This document shows positions 5,855 to 12,359 of a stretch of 13,441 nucleotides of DNA, piece by piece (the first letter of the stretch is position 1; the number at the start of each line of letters is the position of its first letter). Origin of the DNA: Oscillospiraceae bacterium (GTDB lineage: Bacteria > Bacillota > Clostridia > Oscillospirales > Oscillospiraceae); assembly GCA_031266955.1 (NCBI GenBank), contig JAISAA010000133.1, positions 1 to 13,441 on the forward strand, written 5' to 3'. Position numbers and translations under genes: made by a program. Below the pieces are notes generated by a model. That model made no database searches, was not told where the DNA came from, and saw nothing but the letters and a program-made list of their open reading frames with translations.

Positions 5855-6022
5855 ATGAAGAAACTGACGGCTGACGAGATTATGGCCTCTTATGAGAGAG
5901 ACGGGTGCGTCAAGGATTACGCGGAGGCGCGCGGGATACCGTACGGCGAGGCTTGGGCGGCGCTGCGGGAGGTCGCGGAGATAATGGCGAAGAAAAGCGC
6001 GGAGGGGGAACAGACGCAATGA
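5855..6022 (+). CDS. Small unidentified early phage protein
   Basis: A 55-aa open frame from ATG 5855-5857, behind a strong AAGGAGG, to TGA 6020-6022. The product is charged and helical (MKKLTADEIMASYERDG, then DYAEARGIPYGEAWAALREV). The middle resembles a small helix-turn-helix, but too weakly to name. It overlaps the next gene as ATGA, so both are translated together. The AT-rich stretch just upstream (5820-5850) could hold a promoter, but no good -35 box is visible. Confidence 0.65.
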   Translation: MKKLTADEIMASYERDGCVKDYAEARGIPYGEAWAALREVAEIMAKKSAEGEQTQ

Positions 6023-6270
6023 ATATGACGATGATGAAGGAGCTCGCCCAAATTTACGGGTGGTATGTCACGGTGTCGCAGGCGGCGAAGCTTTTAGGGC
6101 GCGCGGACTGGCGCGTCGGGGAGTTTTTGCGGGATGCGGGAGTGCCGTTCTACACCATCGGGAGATCCAAAAGCTTTTTCCTGCCGGATGTTATCGCGGC
6201 GATTGAGAAAACGAAGTGGGGTATCCCGACGCCTACATATGTGAAACCGCGGGGGCGGGCGGCGCTGTGA
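6019..6270 (+). CDS. Helix-turn-helix DNA-binding protein, excisionase-like
   Basis: An 83-aa protein starting at ATG 6019, overlapping the upstream stop. Residues 14-64 have the pattern of a winged helix of the MerR/excisionase type: YVTVSQAAKLLGRADWRVGE, then GVPFYTIGRSKSFFLPDVI, in which the first helix pair reads DNA and the basic turn forms the wing. It is short like phage excisionases and early regulators. No integrase is in the window to pair it with, so excisionase is only one possibility. Its stop overlaps the next start as GTGA (6267-6270). Confidence 0.65.
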   Translation: MNMTMMKELAQIYGWYVTVSQAAKLLGRADWRVGEFLRDAGVPFYTIGRSKSFFLPDVIAAIEKTKWGIPTPTYVKPRGRAAL

Positions 6271-6587
6271 CGCACCCGCCCATATCCTACACCGAAGAGC
6301 AAAAGCGCGCGCTGCGCCGCTCGTGGAGCACATGCACAGTGCGCGAGCTGGACAAGCTGGCGCTGAGCGCGGAGCGGTGCGTCCAGAAAGGCGCGTTCGC
6401 GCGCGAATCCGCAAAATTCCTGCGCGATTTGCTCGCGGAAATGCGCGTAGGGGCGCGGCACGCCGCGCCCATGCAAATTACACGCGGTGCAGAGCCGCAA
6501 GCAACCGCTCCCCCGCCGGATACGGCGGATGTTATCGCAGCGCTGCTCGCGTCGGGCGAAGCGTCGAGGCGGCGCAGCTACCGATAA
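6267..6587 (+). CDS. Unidentified phage protein with an in-frame palindrome
   Basis: The start is taken as GTG 6267, overlapping the upstream stop; an open frame reaches further back to 6216 but would overlap the upstream gene. The 106-aa product begins THPPISYTEEQKRALRRSW and contains ELDKLALSAERCVQKGAF, a basic helical region of about 60 residues. Residues near 60-75 (VGARHAAPMQITRG) are encoded by a GTAGGGG-headed hairpin (6447-6470), probably an inserted element. The C-terminus is low complexity. I do not recognise the family; its place before recombination genes suggests an early DNA-related role. Confidence 0.55.
   Translation: MTHPPISYTEEQKRALRRSWSTCTVRELDKLALSAERCVQKGAFARESAKFLRDLLAEMRVGARHAAPMQITRGAEPQATAPPPDTADVIAALLASGEASRRRSYR
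6447..6470 (+). repeat. GTAGGGG hairpin element, copy 1
   Basis: GTAGGGG followed by a perfect 8-9 bp hairpin (GGGCGCGG pairing with CCGCGCCC, 6451-6470). It is read Val-Gly-Ala, the same frame as the copies at 12533 and 12682. Confidence 0.55.
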
Positions 6588-6632
6588 AGCCGACCGCAAA
6601 ACAAAAAAATCAAAATCCATAAGGAGAAAGCA

Positions 6633-6980
6633 ATGAACAAAGAAATAACTGTCCTGAGCGAACGGGAAGCTCTTGTAGCGACACACCTGATATCGGCAAG
6701 CGTCATCACTCTACAAAAGGCGAAGCAGGAAACGGCAATCGCCGCACTCGACACCGACGGCGCTATCAATGCGGTGACAGAGGGGTACGTTTTCGGGCGG
6801 CGCAATAGCGTAAGAGTAATCGCCGTCAATACTCTACGCGCGCTATTCGGCGATGACGCCTCAAGCGCAAACGGCGTGTTCAACGCGCTCGAAGATCTCG
6901 CGGAAGAGGAAGATATATGCCTCTACGGCCCGACAATCATTAAGCAGTATTGCGACGCAATTGCTAGACAAATAGAATAA
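6633..6980 (+). CDS. Unidentified phage protein
   Basis: A 115-aa protein with ATG 6633 behind AAGGAG. It is mostly helical, with TEGYVFGRRNSVRVIAVNTL (residues 49-68) as its most distinctive stretch and an acidic segment DLAEEEDICLYGP near residue 90. There is no signal peptide, metal-binding cluster or known motif, and I cannot assign a family. It is separated from the next gene by about 90 bp that holds a hairpin. Confidence 0.65.
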   Translation: MNKEITVLSEREALVATHLISASVITLQKAKQETAIAALDTDGAINAVTEGYVFGRRNSVRVIAVNTLRALFGDDASSANGVFNALEDLAEEEDICLYGPTIIKQYCDAIARQIE

Positions 6981-7008
6981 CGCCGAGGCCCTACGAAACC
7001 CCGGCGTT
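6979..7008 (+). other. Stable hairpin after the 6633 gene
   Basis: AACGCCG (6979-6985) pairs with CGGCGTT (7002-7008), with GG/CC pairs further in. It overlaps the stop codon of the preceding gene. No run of T follows, so it is a weak terminator candidate at best and may instead protect the mRNA end. Confidence 0.4.
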
Positions 7009-7067
7009 ATCCCAAAGGAACGAAAACAAACTTAAAAGCGCTGTCAGTATACAGCGTCAGAGAAAGG

Positions 7068-7322
7068 ATGTCAACACCAATGTTAAATTTAATCACCGAA
7101 ACAATGCTGTACTTCGGGCGCGGCGCGGAGCCGTCGCTCGAACCGCCGGAAACAGATGAGATTCTTGCCGACTGCGGCCACGAGATTTACCCGAACGAGC
7201 CGGTGTATATCTCGCCATCCGCCGGCACGTTATGCGAGCAGTGCGTCCGCGACAGGGCGCAAGACCTCGACGCGGCGGCGCTCGCCGCCGCGCTGGGATA
7301 TGAAAGGAGCTATGTGTTATGA
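7068..7322 (+). CDS. Small zinc-finger-like phage protein
   Basis: Up to 84 aa. ATG 7068 directly abuts its AAAGG, so the real start may be ATG 7080, which sits 12 nt past it. Residues about 36-60 have the metal-site pattern CGHEIYPNEPVYIS followed by LCEQCVRD: Cys-Gly-His, then Cys-x2-Cys. The fold is probably a small zinc ribbon that holds a nucleic acid or a partner. Such proteins are common in Firmicute phage early operons. Its stop overlaps the Gp157 start as ATGA, so the two are translated together. Confidence 0.65.
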   Translation: MSTPMLNLITETMLYFGRGAEPSLEPPETDEILADCGHEIYPNEPVYISPSAGTLCEQCVRDRAQDLDAAALAAALGYERSYVL

Positions 7323-7804
7323 CTCTCTACGAAATCGACAGCGCCATAACCGCGCTCATCGACCCGGAAACGGGCGAAGTCCTCGATTACGAGGCATTTG
7401 AAGCCCTCGCGTTCACCCGCGAAGCCAAGCTTGAAAACACTGCCCTTTACATCAAGAACCTCGACGCCGAGGCCGCGGCGATACAGGCGGAGGAGCAAGC
7501 GCTTGAGGCGCGGCGCAAGCGCGCGCAGAACAAGGCCGCAAGCTTACGCGCACATTTATCACAGGCGCTTAGCGGCGAAAAGTTCTCCACGCCGCGCGTC
7601 GCCGTAAGCTTTAGGAAATCCGAGGCGCTGCAAATACTGGACATCGAAAAATTCATTGAGTGGACGCGAATCGAAAAACACCCGGAGTTCTTGAATTTCG
7701 GTAGGCCAATACCGAACAAAACAAAGATTGCCGCCGAGATACAGGGCGGCATGAAAATTCCCGGCGTGACGCTCGAAACGCACAATAATATACAAATCAA
7801 ATAG
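7319..7804 (+). CDS. Siphovirus Gp157-family protein
   Basis: A 161-aa protein with the Gp157 (PF05565) pattern: an N-terminal TLYEIDSAITALIDPETGEV, a long coiled coil (residues about 35-80, with ALEARRKRAQNKAASLRAHL), and a C-terminal beta part: VSFRKSEALQILD, then NKTKIAAEIQGG and IPGVTLE. In streptococcal phages, Gp157 was linked to resistance to other phages; its biochemical role is unsettled. It precedes the ERF recombinase, as in many Firmicute phages, so it probably acts with the recombination genes. AAAGGAG precedes its ATG by 9 nt. Confidence 0.85.
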   Translation: MTLYEIDSAITALIDPETGEVLDYEAFEALAFTREAKLENTALYIKNLDAEAAAIQAEEQALEARRKRAQNKAASLRAHLSQALSGEKFSTPRVAVSFRKSEALQILDIEKFIEWTRIEKHPEFLNFGRPIPNKTKIAAEIQGGMKIPGVTLETHNNIQIK

Positions 7805-7815
7805 GAGATGTAAAA

Positions 7816-8673
7816 ATGGACAATCCGAAAATCTATCCCGCCATAGCCGCCATAATCTCCGACATCGGAGCGGTTGGCAAGAACCAGAAAAACCAGCAGC
7901 AAAATTTCAAATACCGCGGTATCGACGACATAATGAACGCGCTGCAACCCTTACTATCTAAACACAAGGTTTTTTCCGTACCGCAGATTTTAGACCAAAA
8001 GCGCGAAGAGCGGCAGAGCAAAAACGGCTCCGTGCTCATCTATTCTATCTGCACGATAAAGTACACGTTCTACGCCGAGGACGGCAGCTTCGTTGAGGCC
8101 GTGGTTATCGGCGAGGGTATGGACTCCGGCGACAAGGCGACAAACAAGGCGATGTCGATAGCGTTCAAATACGCGTGCTTCCAGGTGTTTTGCATCCCGA
8201 CCGAGGAAATGCCGGACCCCGACGCCGAAACGCCGCCGCCGAGCACTCCTAAAGGTGGCGCACAAACTCCCCCGCCGCCGCGAGGCGGCGGCTCGGGGAG
8301 CTCGATACCATCCGACGCACCTACCTCAAAGCCCGAATTCATCGCCAAAGAGGACGCCCGCGCGCTGCTCAAAATGGCGAGAACAAAATGGGTGGCGGCA
8401 AACGGCGTCTCACTGCCCGATACCGACCTGTCGCTGCTGTTCGATGCCGTCACCGGCTTTGTCGGGCCCAGCTCCGTACCCGCCTCCGCGCTCGACATCA
8501 CTATGCGGGCGATGATGGACGCGCCCACAGGCAACAACGCGCTGCTTATGCTACAAAAAATTAAAGAGCAGATAGCGGAAGTTGAATCCGGCCCCGCCGG
8601 ATTCACCAATACTATCAATACGGGCTTACAGCCCGGAGTCGCCCGTTCGGGCGACTCGGAAGCCGGGAAATGA
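7816..8673 (+). CDS. erf: ERF-family single-strand annealing protein
   Basis: A 285-aa protein. Residues 1-140 are the ERF (PF04404) core: IYPAIAAIISDIGAVGKNQK, FKYRGIDDIMNALQPLLSKH, then GEGMDSGDKATNKAMSIAFK. ERF proteins bind single-stranded DNA and anneal complementary strands in phage recombination. A proline- and glycine-rich linker (about 148-170) leads to a C-terminal domain with a helical body. The last 30 residues (ESGPAGFTNTINTGLQPG and on) are encoded by the three-hairpin repeat at 8583-8657, so the native stop was probably earlier. Its stop overlaps the next start as ATGA. AGGAG precedes the ATG. Confidence 0.85.
   Translation: MDNPKIYPAIAAIISDIGAVGKNQKNQQQNFKYRGIDDIMNALQPLLSKHKVFSVPQILDQKREERQSKNGSVLIYSICTIKYTFYAEDGSFVEAVVIGEGMDSGDKATNKAMSIAFKYACFQVFCIPTEEMPDPDAETPPPSTPKGGAQTPPPPRGGGSGSSIPSDAPTSKPEFIAKEDARALLKMARTKWVAANGVSLPDTDLSLLFDAVTGFVGPSSVPASALDITMRAMMDAPTGNNALLMLQKIKEQIAEVESGPAGFTNTINTGLQPGVARSGDSEAGK
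8272..8291 (+). other. GNRA-capped hairpin in the ERF linker
   Basis: CCGCCGCC (8272-8279) pairs perfectly with GGCGGCGG (8284-8291) around a GCGA loop. It encodes the proline-to-glycine switch of the linker. It may be another inserted palindrome, or simply low-complexity codons. Confidence 0.35.
8583..8657 (+). repeat. Three-hairpin repeat, copy 1
   Basis: Three hairpins in series: TGAATCCGGC/GCCGGATTCA (8583-8605), a 15-bp spacer, CGGGCT/AGCCCG around TAC (8621-8635), then GAGTCGCCC/GGGCGACTC (8636-8657). It forms the last part of the ERF gene and ends 12 bp before the next start codon. Copies: 10502-10574, and inverted at 12220-12294. Confidence 0.85.
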
Positions 8674-9191
8674 CCGGCATCCTGAAAGATTTGACCTTTG
8701 GCGCGCGTGGCGAGCAACACATCACCGTGACCGTCCGCGAGGATGTGCGCGATCTGTACGATACGCTGCGCGACACCGAGGTCGAAATGACAATAAAAAA
8801 GCGCCGCAAATCGCGCTCGCTTGATTCCAACGGCTACGCGTGGGTGCTCATCGACAAGATAGCCGCCGCACTCAACCTGACGAAAACGGAGGTCTACCGC
8901 GACGCGATACGCGACATCGGCGGCGTGAGCGAGACGGTGTGTGTCAAGGCTGAGGCTGCACCGAAGCTCATAGAGGGCTGGTCTCGTATGGGGCTCGGCT
9001 GGCAGGCTGAGCCCGTCGCGTCGAAGCTTGCCGGGTGCGTCAACGTCGTACTGTACTACGGCTCGTCGGTCTACGATACGCGGCAGATGTCGGCGCTCAT
9101 CGACCGGCTTGTAGATGAGGCAAAAAATCGCGGAATCGAAGTGGCGACGCCGGAGGAGCTCGCGCGTTACGCTGAAGAATGGGCGAAATAA
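8670..9191 (+). CDS. NinB-like recombination protein
   Basis: A 173-aa protein coupled to ERF by ATGA. It carries the core found in NinB/Orf-type proteins of Firmicute phages: MTIKKRRKSRSLDSNGYAWV (residues 40-59), then KIAAALNLTKTEVYRDAIRD, and the C-terminal DRLVDEAKNRGIEVATPEEL. In lambda, the related Orf (NinB) protein binds single-stranded DNA and helps load recombinase in place of the host RecFOR proteins. Its ribosome site is weak, which fits dependence on coupling, and the three-hairpin repeat lies in the immediately preceding sequence. The family is judged from memory of this conserved core. Confidence 0.7.
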   Translation: MTGILKDLTFGARGEQHITVTVREDVRDLYDTLRDTEVEMTIKKRRKSRSLDSNGYAWVLIDKIAAALNLTKTEVYRDAIRDIGGVSETVCVKAEAAPKLIEGWSRMGLGWQAEPVASKLAGCVNVVLYYGSSVYDTRQMSALIDRLVDEAKNRGIEVATPEELARYAEEWAK

Positions 9192-9218
9192 TCAATAAAC
9201 ACAGGAGGTAAATTTCAA

Positions 9219-9650
9219 ATGGCATTAAATCAGGCAATAATACAAGGGCGCTTGTGCGCCGGTCCGGCGTTGCGCCAAACGCAAAGCGGGCTGCCCGTCG
9301 TATCTTTCGCGGTAGCGGTGGAGCGAGACTACAAGGCGGAGGGCTCGGGCAAACGGGAAACCGATTTTATTCAGGCGGTCGCGTGGCGCAAGACCGCAGA
9401 GTTCGTAAACAAGTATTTTGGCAAAGGCGACCCGATCATCGTCTCCGGGCGGCTGCAAGTGCGCGATTATACGGACAAAAACGGCAACGACCGCCGCGCC
9501 GTCGAGATCGTCGCCGACCACGCGTATTTTGCCGGAGCAAAGAAGGACGGCGGCGAGAAGCGCTCAGACTACGACGCCGGGCAGTCCTACTCAGGCTCCG
9601 GCGGCGCGTTTAGCGAGCTGGACGATGACGATCAGGATTTACCTTTTTAG
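9219..9650 (+). CDS. ssb: Single-stranded DNA-binding protein
   Basis: A 143-aa SSB. An OB fold spans residues 1-105: NQAIIQGRLCAGPALRQTQS, then VVSFAVAVERDY, DFIQAVAWRKTAEFVNKYF and GRLQVRDYTDKNG. A glycine- and serine-rich linker follows, then the acidic tip DDDDQDLPF, the classic C-terminal tail that docks host repair and replication proteins. It coats single-stranded DNA during phage replication and recombination. ATG follows a strong AGGAGG. It stands between NinB-like and DnaD-like genes, as in many Firmicute phages. Confidence 0.95.
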   Translation: MALNQAIIQGRLCAGPALRQTQSGLPVVSFAVAVERDYKAEGSGKRETDFIQAVAWRKTAEFVNKYFGKGDPIIVSGRLQVRDYTDKNGNDRRAVEIVADHAYFAGAKKDGGEKRSDYDAGQSYSGSGGAFSELDDDDQDLPF

Positions 9651-9668
9651 ATAGGACGTTGTACATAG

Positions 9669-10589
9669 ATGATAATCTTACCGGAAGATAAAAACATTAT
9701 AGCCCTCCTTTCCGGCGACGAGAAGCAGTTGCTGCTCCTTGCATTATTTTCGGAAGATGATGATATGCCGGAGATTCAAGGTGCAGCTTTAGTTGCCTAC
9801 ACCGCGATTAAAAGTAAAAGTATTCGCATTTCAAAAAGAAAATCCACCGCCGGAAAGAAAGGCGCGGAAACGACAAACAGCGGCAAAGGGCGGCAGACAG
9901 CGACAGGGGTCGGCAAAGAGCGGCAGACAGCGGCTACCGTAACCGATACCGTAACCGATACCGTATCCGAAACCGTATCCGAAACCGAAACCGATACGAA
10001 AGATTTTAACAACGACGACGACAACGCGCGGGCGCGCGAGGGCCCTGCCGGTGTAAATAAAAAGCTTGGCGCGGCAATAACGGCGTATGAGCAAGCGTTT
10101 CAAAGCATTCCGCCGCCAATAGCCATCGACGATTTGACGGAATTTGCAGAAGCCTTGTCGCAGGAAGTGATCGCTTATGCTTTTCAAGTCGCCGCAGGCG
10201 AACGCAAGAACAACTGGTCGTACATAAAGGCCATATTGCGGGATTACCGCGACAAGGGGTTTAAGACCGTGTTCGACGTGAAAAGCGCCGAGGCGGAACG
10301 AGAAAAACGAAAGAAAGGCGGCGGTAAAAATGGCGCTAACGCCAATAGGCGCGGTGATATCAAGCGCTATCAGCCGGATTACGCAAACGCAAACGGATTC
10401 GCAACCCGGTTTGATTGGCAAGACGATAACGACGACGACGACGGAGGGGGCAGAGACGGCGATGGCGGCGGCAATAGCAGCATTAAGCCCCCGGGATTCA
10501 TTGAATCCGGCCCAGCCGGATTCACCAGTGTTATCAATGCGGGCCTACGGCCCGGAGTCGCCCGAGAGGGCGACGTTGATAGTTCATAG
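9669..10589 (+). CDS. DnaD-like replication initiation protein
   Basis: A 306-aa protein. Residues 1-57 form a small helical domain resembling the DUF6291 N-terminal region of phage replication proteins. Residues 58-118 are a low-complexity linker rich in Thr, Val, Asp and Glu, built on 12-bp tandem repeats (9947-9994). Residues 128-200 form a DnaD/DnaB-2 domain (AITAYEQAFQSIPPP, then YAFQVAAGERKNNWSYIKAI and ILRDYRDKGFKT). It should bind origin DNA and help load the helicase through the DnaC-like protein encoded next. The last 30 residues come from the three-hairpin repeat, so the native end was probably nearer residue 275. Its ribosome site is weak. Confidence 0.8.
   Translation: MIILPEDKNIIALLSGDEKQLLLLALFSEDDDMPEIQGAALVAYTAIKSKSIRISKRKSTAGKKGAETTNSGKGRQTATGVGKERQTAATVTDTVTDTVSETVSETETDTKDFNNDDDNARAREGPAGVNKKLGAAITAYEQAFQSIPPPIAIDDLTEFAEALSQEVIAYAFQVAAGERKNNWSYIKAILRDYRDKGFKTVFDVKSAEAEREKRKKGGGKNGANANRRGDIKRYQPDYANANGFATRFDWQDDNDDDDGGGRDGDGGGNSSIKPPGFIESGPAGFTSVINAGLRPGVAREGDVDSS
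10502..10574 (+). repeat. Three-hairpin repeat, copy 2
   Basis: TGAATCCGGC/GCCGGATTCA (10502-10524), CGGGCC/GGCCCG around TAC (10540-10554), GTCGCCC/GGGCGAC (10557-10574). The middle stem differs from copy 1 at both sides of one pair, T-A to C-G, so pairing is kept. It is read in the same frame as copy 1 (ESGPAGFTSVINAGLRPG) and ends just before the TTG start of the DnaC-like gene. Confidence 0.85.
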
Positions 10590-11460
10590 CGAAGAACCGG
10601 AATTCGCCGGGCTGGAGGGCACCCCGGAGCCCGTGATCTGCGAGCATTGCGGAGCACAGCGCCACACGATGGGTATGCTTCTGGGTGATAAGGTCTTCTG
10701 GCACCCCTACGGCGCGGAGTATTGCGACTGCGAGGCCGGGCAAGCCGAGGCGCAGCGGGCCCGCGACGAGGAAGTTGAGCGGGAGAAAGCCGAACGGCGG
10801 GAGCGCGCGGAACGTCTGCTGCAAGAGCGCATCCGGCGCATAACGAACGACAGCGGGATGGGCGAGCGGTTTTTACGGCGGACGCTCGACACCTTCGAGG
10901 TAGAAACCGACGAGCAGAAATACGTCCTGAAGCTGGCAACGCGTTTTGCCCGGCATTTTGACGGCTTGCTTCCGGGTAGGGACAAGCCCCTGCCGAAGCA
11001 GAACGGCTTTATCATCACGGGGCCAAAGGGCACGGGCAAAACGCACATCGCGGCGGGGATCGCAAATTATCTGCTGCGGCAGGGAACGCCCGTCATCTGT
11101 ATGCCGGAGCACGCGCTTTACGGGCGGATAAAAAGCACGTACGACGCCCGCGACGGGACCGACGAGGCTGACGTCCTGCGGCTGTACGCCACCGTCCCGC
11201 TGCTGGTGATAGACGATCTCGGCAAGGAGCGGGCGACGGCTTGGTCTGTATCGACGCTGTTCTCGATAATCGATTCGCGGTATGAGGCGGCGCTCCCGCT
11301 TATCATCACGACGAACTATGACACCGGGGCGCTGACCGGCCGACTGACGCCGCCGGGCGACGACGGTGTGACGGCGGAGGCCGTCGTTGACAGGCTGCGC
11401 GAAATGTCCGTTTCCGTCACGCTGACGGGCGAAAGCAGGAGGATTGCGAATGACCGTTGA
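10576..11460 (+). CDS. DnaC-like helicase loader, AAA+ ATPase
   Basis: A 294-aa protein from TTG 10576. Residues about 17-50 hold paired Cys motifs (ICEHCGAQRH and YCDCEAG), a likely zinc site, then a charged helix (50-80). The AAA+ core has Walker A GPKGTGKTHIAAGIANYLL near residue 153, Walker B LLVIDDLGKE, and sensor IITTNYD, as in DnaC and IstB. It should load the replicative helicase at the phage origin. An open frame runs back to 10330 but overlaps the DnaD-like gene; the TTG lies 5 nt past AGAGGG at the edge of the three-hairpin repeat and overlaps the dnaD end. An ATG at 10537 is an alternative without a ribosome site. Confidence 0.85.
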   Translation: MIVHSEEPEFAGLEGTPEPVICEHCGAQRHTMGMLLGDKVFWHPYGAEYCDCEAGQAEAQRARDEEVEREKAERRERAERLLQERIRRITNDSGMGERFLRRTLDTFEVETDEQKYVLKLATRFARHFDGLLPGRDKPLPKQNGFIITGPKGTGKTHIAAGIANYLLRQGTPVICMPEHALYGRIKSTYDARDGTDEADVLRLYATVPLLVIDDLGKERATAWSVSTLFSIIDSRYEAALPLIITTNYDTGALTGRLTPPGDDGVTAEAVVDRLREMSVSVTLTGESRRIANDR

Positions 11461-11881
11461 TTTTACCGTTCCCGGCAAACCGCAAGGCAAAGCAAGACCG
11501 CGCGTTACGGCGCACGGCACATACACCCCAGCGGCGACAAGGGACTACGAGAAACTCGTCCGGCTGGCGTATCTGCAAGCCCGTCAAAGAGGGCTGCCAA
11601 GACTGCTGCAAGGCGCGATAGAAGCGCGTATCACAGCGTATTTCCCGGCGCCGAAGTCGGCAGGCAAAAAGCAAAGGGCGCTTATGCTGTCGGGCAAAAT
11701 GCCGTACACGAAAAAAAGCGACTGCGACAACATTGCAAAAATAATTCTTGACGCTATCAATGGCGTCGCCTACAAGGACGACAGCCAAATCAGCAGCTTG
11801 CGTGTCGAAAAGCTTTACGGTGAGCCGCCGTGCGTCGTAGTAACACTGGTAGAAATCGAACGGCTCCGCCGTTCGCTATAG
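11450..11881 (+). CDS. rusA: RusA-family Holliday junction resolvase
   Basis: A 143-aa protein. ATG 11450 follows AGGAGG by 7 nt and overlaps the DnaC-like stop; a TTG six bases earlier is less likely. The RusA (PF05866) pattern is complete: FTVPGKPQGKARPRVT, then YFPAPKSAGKK, then KKSDCDNIAKIILDAINGVA and YKDDSQISSLRVEK. The conserved Asp residues of DCDN, LDAING and KDD bind the metal that cleaves four-way junctions. It resolves recombination intermediates before packaging. Its last codons form a 7-bp hairpin (11857-11875). Confidence 0.95.
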   Translation: MTVDFTVPGKPQGKARPRVTAHGTYTPAATRDYEKLVRLAYLQARQRGLPRLLQGAIEARITAYFPAPKSAGKKQRALMLSGKMPYTKKSDCDNIAKIILDAINGVAYKDDSQISSLRVEKLYGEPPCVVVTLVEIERLRRSL

Positions 11882-11905
11882 CAATGACGTCGCGCAAAGC
11901 GCGAC
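11857..11905 (+). repeat. Two-hairpin array at the rusA end
   Basis: CGAACGG/CCGTTCG around CTCCG (11857-11875), then GTCGCGC/GCGCGAC around AAA (11889-11905), directly before an AGGAGG (11906). The core GGCTCCGCC is also the loop region of the inverted copy of the three-hairpin repeat. It may be a distant relative or a similar mRNA element. Confidence 0.5.
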
Positions 11906-11918
11906 AGGAGGTGCGCAA

Positions 11919-12359
11919 ATGTCTAAATCAACCGCCTATCCCTACCCGCCGCGAACGGATTGTTTTTCATACAGGCCCAACGTCCAAACGCGGAGCCGCG
12001 CTTGCATAGCGCTTGACGACCTGTACTGCGCGAAAGACGGGAAGTGCGCGTTTTTCGCGCATCCCGTCACAAAAAAGCTCGCGCCGGTAGGTCCGCGCCA
12101 CCCCAAGAAACCGCATTGCTGCGAAATGTGCGGTGAGGTCTTCCCGGAGGGGACGACAAAAGCGAAAAAGCAATGCGACGCGTGCCGTGTAAAAACCCAA
12201 AGATTTCAAAGCCGTTACAGAGTCGCCCATTCGGGCGACTCCGGGCCGACGGCCCGTATTGATAATACTGGTGAATCCGGCGGAGCCGGATTCAATAAAC
12301 GGATAAGCCCGGCGGACGCAAAAACGAAAAGGAGCAAAACCAATGAAACGAATGCCTAA
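11919..12359 (+). CDS. Cysteine-rich small phage protein with a repeat-derived tail
   Basis: A 146-aa product from ATG 11919 behind AGGAGG. Residues 13-48 hold DCFSYRP, then ACIALDDLYCAKDGKCAFF, a pattern seen in small phage proteins; Cys residues around 68-90 (CCEMCG and CDAC) form a second cluster like a zinc ribbon. It probably binds zinc and perhaps nucleic acid. From about residue 101 on, the inverted three-hairpin repeat (12220-12294) supplies the sequence, followed by a basic tail. The native protein may thus have ended near residue 100. It overlaps the next gene by 17 bp. Confidence 0.7.
   Translation: MSKSTAYPYPPRTDCFSYRPNVQTRSRACIALDDLYCAKDGKCAFFAHPVTKKLAPVGPRHPKKPHCCEMCGEVFPEGTTKAKKQCDACRVKTQRFQSRYRVAHSGDSGPTARIDNTGESGGAGFNKRISPADAKTKRSKTNETNA
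12220..12294 (-). repeat. Three-hairpin repeat, copy 3 (inverted)
   Basis: GAGTCGCCC/GGGCGACTC (12220-12241), CGGGCC/GGCCCG around GAC (12242-12256), spacer, TGAATCCGGC/GCCGGATTCA (12272-12294). Its spacer matches copy 1 on the other strand in 13 of 15 bases. Stems are intact while loops vary. Confidence 0.85.

Noticed and set aside
5559..5874. Short plus-strand frames inside the gene-free stretch
   Set aside because: No ribosome sites, odd composition, and they run through paired helices of the RNA candidate.
6094..6883. Minus-strand frames opposite the small early genes
   Set aside because: Arginine- and alanine-rich shadows of GC-rich coding sequence, with no ribosome sites or motifs.
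6979..7008. Intrinsic terminator
   Set aside because: The hairpin is real but no T-run follows, and the downstream genes appear to belong to the same operon.
9947..9994. 12-bp tandem repeats, considered as a CRISPR or iteron origin
   Set aside because: They encode the Thr/Val/Asp/Glu linker of the DnaD-like protein, lack spacers, and are too short and imperfect for a CRISPR array. An origin role cannot be excluded but is unsupported.
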